Shown piece by piece: positions 45,171-51,540 of a DNA stretch of 51,540 nt (position 1 is its first letter; each line of letters begins with the position of its first letter). Source of the stretch: an uncultured Verrucomicrobiota bacterium. GTDB lineage: Bacteria > Verrucomicrobiota > Verrucomicrobiia > Limisphaerales > CAIQOK01. Position numbers and translations under genes: made by a program. Where the stretch lies: NCBI GenBank assembly GCA_903873415.1, contig CAIQOK010000139.1, positions 1 through 51,540 of the forward strand. Direction: 5' to 3'. Under the pieces are notes generated by a model. The model was given only the letters and a program-made list of their open reading frames with translations, did not search any database and was not told where the DNA came from.

Positions 45171-45688
45171 ACAAGCTCCTTCTCTGGATTTCACAGGGCT
45201 TTGGAATCGGACGCATCCCCTTCGCTCCGGGGACCTTCGGATCTTTGCTCGGATTGGGCTGGTTCGCACTGCTCCTGCTGACCGGCAGCTTCACCTTGTT
45301 TGCGCTGGGCACGCTCGCCGGACTGGCCGCCTCGGTCTGGTTATGTGGCGTGGGTGAACGGGTCCTGAAAGAGAGGGATCCCGGTTCGATCGTCCTCGAT
45401 GAAATCACCGCCATTCCCCTTTGTTTTCTTGGATGGATCGGGGTTCATCTCTGGCAAGGCGGCGGTTGGCCCGGACCGGAATTCTTTTTCACAACACCCC
45501 GGCTGATGGGAACCTTGGGTGTGTTCGCCGCCTTTCGCTTCTTTGATATCGCCAAGCCCACACCCGTGCGTCAGAGCCAGTCGCTCCCTGGAGGATGGGG
45601 AGTAACGATCGACGACGCTCTGGCCGCGGTCTATGTGAATCTTGTCGTGCTTTCAATCCCGGGTGTCCGCACATGGTCGGGCCATTAA
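45167..45688 (+). CDS. pgpA: Phosphatidylglycerophosphatase A
   Basis: 173 residues, membrane protein. Dephosphorylates phosphatidylglycerophosphate to phosphatidylglycerol. Seen: GFGIGRIPFAPGTFGSLLGL near the N-terminus, VLDEITAIPLCFLG (acidic VxDE motif), FRFFDIAKPTPVRQSQSLPGG (family FRxFDIxKPxPI), and GVTIDDALAAVYVN (family DDxxAG). The GTG at 45167 overlaps the pgsA stop. With pgsA it forms the phosphatidylglycerol branch. Confidence 0.95.
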   Translation: MNKLLLWISQGFGIGRIPFAPGTFGSLLGLGWFALLLLTGSFTLFALGTLAGLAASVWLCGVGERVLKERDPGSIVLDEITAIPLCFLGWIGVHLWQGGGWPGPEFFFTTPRLMGTLGVFAAFRFFDIAKPTPVRQSQSLPGGWGVTIDDALAAVYVNLVVLSIPGVRTWSGH

Positions 45689-45749
45689 GCGCAGTGCCCT
45701 GCTGTAAAATTGCTCGCAGAAGCCCCCGGCGGTTGGCAGGTTGGTCGGC

Positions 45750-47060
45750 ATGACTCGCGTCCAGTCCGAACACCTCTTTGCCGAAGCGTTGAAATACATT
45801 CCCGGTGGCGTCAACTCGCCGGTGCGCGCCTTCCGCGCCGTTGGCGGACAGCCCTTCTTCGTCAACCACGCGTCCGGCTGCCGGATCCGGGACGTGGACG
45901 GCAACGAACTGATCGACTATGTCCTGACCTGGGGGCCGGCCATTCTTGGCCACGCCCATCCGAAAATCATCGCAGCGGTCAAAGCCGCTGCCGATCACGG
46001 CACCAGCTTCGGCATCCCCAATCCGCTGGAGGTGACGATGGCCAAATTGATTTGCTCGCTTGTGCCCAGTGTGGAGAAAGTACGGCTGACCAGTTCCGGA
46101 ACAGAGGCCTGCATGAGCGCCATCCGGCTGGCCCGGGGGTTTACCCGACGCGACAAGATCATCAAATTTGACGGTTGCTATCACGGCCATGCGGATTCGT
46201 TACTGGTGAAAGCGGGAAGCGGTGCATTGACCTTCGGGTATCCCGACAGCGCCGGGGTTCCGCCGGCGTTCACGCAGCACACCATCGTCCTGCCCTTCAA
46301 CGATGCCGACGCCGTGCGCGCCGTCTTTGCCGCCAATCCCGGTCAAATCGCAGGTATCATTGTCGAGCCTGTGCCTGGCAATGCGGGGCTGTATCTTCCG
46401 CAGCCGGGTTATCTTGAATTTCTCAGCCGGATGACCCAAGAGGACGGGGCATTGCTGATTTTCGACGAGGTGATGACGGGGTTCCGACTGGCACCAGGCG
46501 GGGCACAGCAACGCTTTGGGATCAAGCCGGACTTGAGTTGTTTTGGCAAGGTGATCGGAGGAGGTCTCCCGGTGGGGGCGTTTGGCGGACGGGCAGAGAT
46601 CATGGATCAGCTCGCGCCTCTGGGGCCGGTTTATCATGCAGGAACACTCAATGGCAATCCGCTGGCGCTGGCGGCCGGCCTGGCAGCCCTGAAAGAACTG
46701 GGAGTTTTTGACGGGGGCGGAAAGCAGCCAATGGACAATGCCTATGACCGCCTAGAGAAAACCGGAGCGCAATTGGAATCGGGAATGCGCGACGCCGCAA
46801 AGAGCGCCGGCATCCCGGTGCAATTCAACCGCTGCGGCTCCATGTTCTGCGCCTACTTCACCAGCGAGCCCGTGCACCATCTGACCGACGCGATGAAGAG
46901 CGACCGTGAACGGTTCAAGAGGTTCTTCCATGGAATGCTGGCCGAAGGAATCTATCTGGCCCCGTCCCAGTTTGAAGCCGGATTCATCTCAACGGCCCAT
47001 AGCCAGTCGGATATCGAAAGCACCGTAAGCGCGGCGGCCAAGGTGCTTCGAACGCTCTGA
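45750..47060 (+). CDS. hemL: Glutamate-1-semialdehyde 2,1-aminomutase
   Basis: 436 residues, PLP enzyme. Converts glutamate-1-semialdehyde to 5-aminolevulinate in the C5 heme pathway. Seen: YIPGGVNSPVRAFRAVGG, TSSGTEACMSAIRLARGFTRRDK (first part), FDGCYHGHADSLLVKAGSG, FDEVMTGFRLAPGGAQ, and the PLP Lys in FGKVIGGGLPVGAFGG. The closing FISTAHSQSDIESTV is typical. TAAAAT at 45704-45709 could be a -10 box for a separate promoter. Start at ATG 45750 (MTRVQSEHLF); an ATG three codons earlier is possible. Confidence 0.96.
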   Translation: MTRVQSEHLFAEALKYIPGGVNSPVRAFRAVGGQPFFVNHASGCRIRDVDGNELIDYVLTWGPAILGHAHPKIIAAVKAAADHGTSFGIPNPLEVTMAKLICSLVPSVEKVRLTSSGTEACMSAIRLARGFTRRDKIIKFDGCYHGHADSLLVKAGSGALTFGYPDSAGVPPAFTQHTIVLPFNDADAVRAVFAANPGQIAGIIVEPVPGNAGLYLPQPGYLEFLSRMTQEDGALLIFDEVMTGFRLAPGGAQQRFGIKPDLSCFGKVIGGGLPVGAFGGRAEIMDQLAPLGPVYHAGTLNGNPLALAAGLAALKELGVFDGGGKQPMDNAYDRLEKTGAQLESGMRDAAKSAGIPVQFNRCGSMFCAYFTSEPVHHLTDAMKSDRERFKRFFHGMLAEGIYLAPSQFEAGFISTAHSQSDIESTVSAAAKVLRTL

Positions 47061-47193
47061 GTTCCTCCGGAAAGCAGTCACCCGAATCGCCTCGTAACGA
47101 CGGACAAGAAGCCTTACCGGAATAATCCCGGCTTCGACTTTAACCGCATGCCGAGAAGGCCTTTGCGGGGCTCCCTGCTGGTCTGGGGAGGGC

Positions 47194-48609
47194 TCAGCCC
47201 TTCACCAGACCGGCCCGCTTCAGGACGGCTTGAACATCGTATTCCGGCTTCCGTGCTTTCCGGCCGAGCAGGGCATTGGCTGCAGCATCTCCATCGAAGC
47301 GCTCCAGCGCGGCATTCCAAACCAGCTTGCGCTTGAGTTTCATCCCAAGCCATGCGGCGTAGCAGGCCTGCAGGCTGCGAGCCGATTGCTGGATGGGGGC
47401 GATGGGCTGGCGGTTTGCAGCGATACTTTCAAGCCAGTTCAAATGATGCTGTTTGCTCGGCATCCAGCGCGTTGCATTGCCGCCTAGCGGCGAGAGAATC
47501 TTTTCGTCGCTGGCGCGCAGGGCGCGATTGGCATCGGCCGGGGCATTGGGATCGCTGGCGGTGACTTTTGCTGAGCCGCGGGTGCAAAACACCCATCCCT
47601 CGCTGCCTTCAAAGCGCAGGCCGGTCTCAAACTCGTTGTCGAGAATGACACGGACGTTGTTGGGATACTGCATCTCGACGTGATAATCGCGGTGCACAGT
47701 CCAGGCATCGTCCTTCATGAATCCGGCACGGGCTTCAATGGCAGAGGGGCCACCCAACTCCTGCCCCATAGCCCATTGGGCGATATCGATGTGATGTGCG
47801 CCCCAGTTGGTGATCATTCCAAGACCGAAATCCTCGGTGGTGATCCATCCGGGACGACCGCTCAGGCTGTCCTGGGGATGCACGCGAAGCTCCATGTAAG
47901 GCTGCTGGGGAGCGGGACCCAGCCAGCGCTCGAAATCAAAGGTGGCTGGCACCGGTTGGGGTGCGGGGCGGTGGCCGCTGGGATTGTCCAGACCGACGCC
48001 GATTTTGATGGTATGAAGCGTTCCAATCCGACCGTTGCGCACGGCTTCGCTGGCGGCGCGAAAACTGCCCCACGGATTTTCCGAGCGCTGCTGCGAGCCG
48101 GTCTGAAGAATGATTCCTTTGGCTTCGACTGCGGTGCGCAGGGCGATAGCCCCAGCCACGTCATAGGTAACGGGCTTCTGCACGTAAATGTGCTTTCCCG
48201 CCAACGCCGCCTCCACCGCCAGCAGCGCATGCCAGTGGTCGGGAACGGTGATGACGACGGCATCAACATCCTTTCGCGCCAGCACCTCGCGATAGTCATG
48301 GTAGGTCTGCACATCGACACCCGACTCCCCCTGCTTCTGGTAATGTTCCACGGCAAGTTTCCTGCCCGCCGTCAGCCGGTTGGAATCGAGATCGCATACT
48401 GCCACAAGTCGACCCAGCGGGTGAGCCATGACATCCGACATGTCGCCCCGGCCCATGCGGCCGCAACCGATTTGGGCCACCTGGATGCGTTTGCCGGGAG
48501 TGGAGGCGCCAAACAATGAGGTCGCAGACATCAGATTCGGCAAGACCGCCAGACCGGCGCTGCCGCGGGTGACGGTTTTGAGAAAGCTCCGACGATTTTG
48601 GGGTTTCAT
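47194..48609 (-). CDS. Tat-exported Gfo/Idh/MocA-family oxidoreductase
   Basis: 471 residues. Twin-arginine signal NRRSFLKTVTRGSAGLAVLP, then the Rossmann start IQVAQIGCGRMGRGDM. EKP is replaced by VQKPVTYD, with the Lys kept. The C-terminal domain contains GMITNWGAHHIDIAQWAMG (family GxxxDxGxHxxD type). Such exported, NAD(P)-binding members are numerous in Verrucomicrobia, Planctomycetes and Bacteroidetes; some act on 3-keto-glycosides or glycans. It follows the DUF1080 gene by 27 bases on the same strand, a frequent partnership. Confidence 0.92.
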   Translation of the reverse strand: MKPQNRRSFLKTVTRGSAGLAVLPNLMSATSLFGASTPGKRIQVAQIGCGRMGRGDMSDVMAHPLGRLVAVCDLDSNRLTAGRKLAVEHYQKQGESGVDVQTYHDYREVLARKDVDAVVITVPDHWHALLAVEAALAGKHIYVQKPVTYDVAGAIALRTAVEAKGIILQTGSQQRSENPWGSFRAASEAVRNGRIGTLHTIKIGVGLDNPSGHRPAPQPVPATFDFERWLGPAPQQPYMELRVHPQDSLSGRPGWITTEDFGLGMITNWGAHHIDIAQWAMGQELGGPSAIEARAGFMKDDAWTVHRDYHVEMQYPNNVRVILDNEFETGLRFEGSEGWVFCTRGSAKVTASDPNAPADANRALRASDEKILSPLGGNATRWMPSKQHHLNWLESIAANRQPIAPIQQSARSLQACYAAWLGMKLKRKLVWNAALERFDGDAAANALLGRKARKPEYDVQAVLKRAGLVKG

Positions 48610-48636
48610 GGCAATGAAATAAATGGATGCGGGTAA

Positions 48637-50082
48637 TTAGTTGGTCTTTAACACGCGGATTTTAATATTCCTGAACGAAACCTCGTTTCCGTGTTCCTGC
48701 AGCAGGATGTGGCCATCCGTCCAGTGCGGGAATTCAGGGATGTTTTTGAACTTACTCTGGGCAAAAGCAGCCTGGAATTCAGGCGATGTGCGATCGTATT
48801 CCAGAATTTTCTCACCGTTAAGCCAGTGCTGCACACGGTCGCCCCGCACGATGATATGAGCGGTATTCCACTCGCCGATGGGGTTGGGCTTCTTGGTGGT
48901 CGCCGCAGGAAGTAAGTCATAGAGGGATCCCAAAGTGCGATTGCCGTCGCGGCCCAGTTTCGCGTCAGGATGCCGGAGGTCGTCGAGGATTTGAAATTCA
49001 CAACCGATGGCAGATCCAACAGTCGCTTTAGCGCCGGTGGTCGTGACGGAGGATAGGCGGGGATGGACGAAATACTTGATCCCGCTATTGGCGCCGGGTG
49101 TGAGTTTGAAGTCCACCTTAAGTTCAAAGCGGGAATATTTCTTCAGCGTAACAATGTCGCCGCCGCGAGCCGCCTCCTCACCCCCATTCTCATGCACGGT
49201 CAGAATGCCGTCGTGAATCTTCCACCCTTTTTCAGGGAAGGTGTCCGCCTTGGCGCTGCGCCACCCTTCCGTGGTCCGTCCGTCCCAAAGCAACTCCCAG
49301 CCAGCCCGTTTTTCATCAGCCGTGAGAGTGTTCCGCGGTGCGGCGGCCTGACTCTCCGATGTTTTAATGCGGATATTGCGGAACCGGACCTTCAGCCCTG
49401 TCCGGGCGGCATCATCGCCCACGCGATGAACCTGCAAGGCGATCAATCCCATGGGCGTAAGGCTATCGGTGATTTCTGCGCGGCTTTCCCCATTGAGCCA
49501 GGTTTTGATGGAGGATCCAGCAGCCACAATCCGCAGATGATTCCAGTCTCCAGGCCTGCTGACCTTGCGGCCCTGCTCGCTGAAAGCCAATCCCTGGGAT
49601 CCTTTTTCGCCATCAATCGGATAAAGCCATCCGCGCCGCCCCTCGTCGTAGATACCTCCGGTCCACATCCGACCCCGCTCGGTATCCATGTCGATTTCAC
49701 ACTGATAGCCATGGACGCGATCCGGTCGGACGGTGATGGTCTTGCCGTTTAAATGAAGCGTGCGGCTGTCCGGGAAAACCTCGCTGCGGATCTGCACGCC
49801 GGAGTTGAGCCGGGCATCACACTGATAGTCCAGTTCCAGCTCAAAGTCGCCAAAGCTGCGGGTGGTGCAGAGAAAACTGTTGTTGGTTCCCCTGACGGTT
49901 TCACCGGTCAGAATGCCGTCGGCAACGGAATATTTAGCCTTCCCGGTATGCTGCACCCACCCCTCCAGGTTCTTTCCATTGAACAACTCCTGCCAGCCGT
50001 CCTGCGCCTGCAGTTGCGGGGCAACAAGTCCCAAGCCGAGCAGCAGTGAGAAAACCAGGCGGGGGAGCTTGAATTGATTCAT
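48637..50082 (-). CDS. Exported protein with two DUF1080 (3-keto-disaccharide hydrolase) domains
   Basis: 481 residues. Sec-type signal peptide (LVFSLLLGLGLVAPQLQAQ), then two concanavalin-like DUF1080 domains: the first starts WQELFNGKNLEGWVQHTG (about residue 31), the second WELLWDGRTTEGWRSAKA (about residue 263). Domain-typical RSEVFPDSR, GAIYDEGRRG-like GGIYDEGRRGW and NHLRIVAAGSSIKTWLNG in the first; GANSGIKYFVHP, GCEFQILDDLRHPDA and HWLNGEKILEYDR in the second; ends ILLQEHGNEVSFRNIKIR. Characterised members hydrolyse 3-keto-glycosides or bind glycans outside the cell. First gene of a pair with the Gfo/Idh/MocA gene. Confidence 0.93.
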   Translation of the reverse strand: MNQFKLPRLVFSLLLGLGLVAPQLQAQDGWQELFNGKNLEGWVQHTGKAKYSVADGILTGETVRGTNNSFLCTTRSFGDFELELDYQCDARLNSGVQIRSEVFPDSRTLHLNGKTITVRPDRVHGYQCEIDMDTERGRMWTGGIYDEGRRGWLYPIDGEKGSQGLAFSEQGRKVSRPGDWNHLRIVAAGSSIKTWLNGESRAEITDSLTPMGLIALQVHRVGDDAARTGLKVRFRNIRIKTSESQAAAPRNTLTADEKRAGWELLWDGRTTEGWRSAKADTFPEKGWKIHDGILTVHENGGEEAARGGDIVTLKKYSRFELKVDFKLTPGANSGIKYFVHPRLSSVTTTGAKATVGSAIGCEFQILDDLRHPDAKLGRDGNRTLGSLYDLLPAATTKKPNPIGEWNTAHIIVRGDRVQHWLNGEKILEYDRTSPEFQAAFAQSKFKNIPEFPHWTDGHILLQEHGNEVSFRNIKIRVLKTN

Positions 50083-50181
50083 AGATTGATTTGATTATTC
50101 AGGCGTTTGGAAAACGGTGCAAGACTTTTACCTGCTTTCACCCGCAATCAACACCTCATGCCCCATTCCTGTCGGTCCTTT

Positions 50182-51373
50182 TCACTTGGCCCCCTTGAGC
50201 AACTGCTGCTTGATGTTGTCAGGGAGACTGACTTTTCCAAGCCAAGCCTCTGCTGCGGCGTGGTCGGTCTGGAGCCACTGCCGGGCGAGATTTTCCAGCG
50301 AGTTCTGCCGCGCTAGTGGATCGGTCAACGCCTCAGCCCAGGGAGCAGCCATTCCGGGATTCTGCCAGACGAGCTGGTTGACATAACTCTGAACCGCCCT
50401 CTGCTTGGCACTGTCTTCCGGCAAGGTCCCCAACCACTGCCCCGCCCCGGCCGCATCACTCTGACTCCAACCCGAAACCACATTCTGCAGAGCTGCGTCG
50501 CGAGTCGAGCCTGACGGGAAGGTGGACACCCACTTGGCGGCCGACTGCGGATCCGCATAGGCCCACTGCGAAACGACCTGTCCCACTGAGCGATTCTGCG
50601 TGTCGCCGGGCGGGAGTGATGAAGCGAAAGAGGCGGCTTCCTGGGGCGAACTTTGAGAGAGACCGGAGACCACACCGGAAATAAAAGCGTCCCGGGCTCC
50701 CCCCTCGGGCAGCTTCTGGACATAGCCCACCGCAGCCGAAGAATCATTCTGTGCGAGAGCAGCGGCCGCACTGGTCAAGAAACTGTTCTGCAACCTGCCG
50801 GGTTGCAGGGTCCGGGTGGCGTAATCCAACGCAGCCTGCGGATCGTTCTTTGCCCACTCCGAGCTGATGTTGCCCATGGCGTTCTGCTTGGCTCCCCCTT
50901 CCGGCAACTGCTGAACCCAATCCAGCGCGCCCGATATATCCGACTGCGACAACACGTCGCTGATATGGCCGATCAGGTTGTCGCGTTCCTGACCGGGCGG
51001 GAGCGTATTGGCAAACTGCGCCGCGGCCTTGGGATCATTTTGGGCCAACTGCCAGCCCAGGCTGCGCAAGGCATTCTGCTTTGCCGGTCCCTGCGGCAAG
51101 GTCTGAAGCCAATCGATCGCTGATTGCGGATCAGAATTATTGCCAAAGCCATTGGCGATCTGGCTGATCGGATTCATTTGTGCATTCCCCGGCGGGAGCA
51201 TCAAGGCCAGCGAGGCGGCCAGCTTAGGATCCTGATAAGCCAACGAACCAATTGCATTTTGAAGGATGTGGTTGCGCTCCTGACCGGCCGGCATACTCTG
51301 AACAAAGTTGATTGCCTGTTGGGAATCCTGCTCGATCCATTGCTGGATAATACTCCCCAGAAGGTTGGCCTTA
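50182..51373 (-). pseudogene. 32-residue tandem-repeat protein, 5' end disrupted by an insertion element
   Basis: The remaining part is about 12 back-to-back repeats of exactly 32 residues (a few 33) of the type DPQSAAxWxxxLPxGxxRxxxLxxVxxxWxxx, for example starting DPQSAIDWLQTLPQGPAKQN and DPKAAAQFANTLPPGQERDN. The last repeat ends in LPDNIKQQLLKGAK. The pattern suggests a helical solenoid like those in verrucomicrobial exported proteins; function unknown. The repeats continue in frame upstream of the first internal ATG (51294) to 51373, where they meet an IS end. The frame then enters IS sequence and reaches a TGA near 51451, so the original start is lost. Confidence 0.8.
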
Positions 51374-51540
51374 GAGCCTGTCTGAAAAAGAGAGGCGGGC
51401 GTTTTCGGCGAGTATAAAACCGAAATAAAAACAAAAAACGCTTGATTTCACTGTCCGGTTTTTGGGCTTTCATTCGCGGCAGCGCTTTTCAGGCGATGAA
51501 AATCGCCTTTTATGACACGAACCTCACCGATGCCCAATGG
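51374..51540 (+). mobile_element. Left end of an IS5-like insertion sequence, continuing beyond the window
   Basis: The IS begins at or near GAGCCTGTCTGAAAAAGAG (51374), an IS5/IS1031-type terminal sequence as I recall them, preceded by TTA or CTTA that could be part of a target duplication. The repeat-protein reading frame stops making sense exactly here. The transposase start follows at 51496. The right end and the target duplication partner lie outside the window. Confidence 0.7.
51496..51540 (+). CDS. IS5-family transposase, N-terminal 15 codons only
   Basis: ATG at 51496 encodes MKIAFYDTNLTDAQW at the window edge. The (D/E)LTDAQW start is typical of IS5-family (DUF4096) transposases, where it continues into the loop that precedes the catalytic DDE domain. 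Everything after Trp15 is outside the window. Confidence 0.7.
   Translation, partial: MKIAFYDTNLTDAQW

Overview
The window most resembles a chromosome segment of a Gram-negative bacterium of the PVC superphylum, probably Verrucomicrobiota. This is inferred from gene content, not from a marker-gene search. The evidence is a GreA with a very long N-terminal extension (as in Chlamydiae and Verrucomicrobia), a DUF5069 protein, a tandem DUF1080 protein next to a Tat-exported Gfo/Idh/MocA oxidoreductase, a pseudopilin with an FTLIELLVV start, and few Shine-Dalgarno sequences. At several genes the -10 box lies only 5 to 14 bases before the start codon.

Layout. 1-504: 5' part of a pseudopilin gene running off the left edge. 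0.6-6.4 kb: HAD phosphatase, then rsmB-ychF-fmdB on the minus strand, divergent from the long greA; then a DUF5069 gene. 6.6-8.7 kb: ilvB preceded by a promoter, a short ORF with four consecutive valine codons and an intrinsic terminator, which together form a transcription attenuator. 9-17.5 kb: ubiE/menG, a membrane-anchored unknown, an MDR dehydrogenase, a DUF1361 membrane protein, asd, ffh and a Tat-exported lactonase-fold beta-propeller. 17.7-19.4 kb: a 62-residue protein followed by a decayed region holding a transposase remnant. 19.4-28.7 kb: hrpA broken by a frameshift near its 3' end, a Ski2-like helicase, ppnP, a lipoprotein and a degenerate receiver-like protein. Two diverged copies of a 0.4-0.5 kb intergenic element flank the helicase/ppnP pair.

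28.9-36.4 kb is the most distinctive accessory block. It holds a glycerol-3-phosphate cytidylyltransferase (tagD type), a TagF-like glycerophosphotransferase and a 1948-residue NRPS (A-PCP-C-A-PCP-TE), closely spaced on one strand. The two NRPS modules share near-identical flanks, but the substrate-pocket cores of their adenylation domains are different, which points to subdomain replacement. Pocket residues read by eye suggest glycine and valine.

36.6-39.8 kb: argB-argD-argF operon on the minus strand. 40.0-44.3 kb: a sugar-nucleotide cluster (epimerase, a nucleotide-sugar dehydrogenase homologue with Thr at the catalytic Cys position, SDR, Gfo/Idh/MocA). 44.3-47.1 kb: terminator, a candidate structured RNA, then pgsA-pgpA and hemL. 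47.2-50.1 kb: DUF1080 plus Gfo/Idh/MocA pair. 50.2-51.5 kb: a gene of 32-residue tandem repeats whose 5' end is interrupted by an IS5-like element that continues past the right edge. No rRNA, tRNA or CRISPR array was found.
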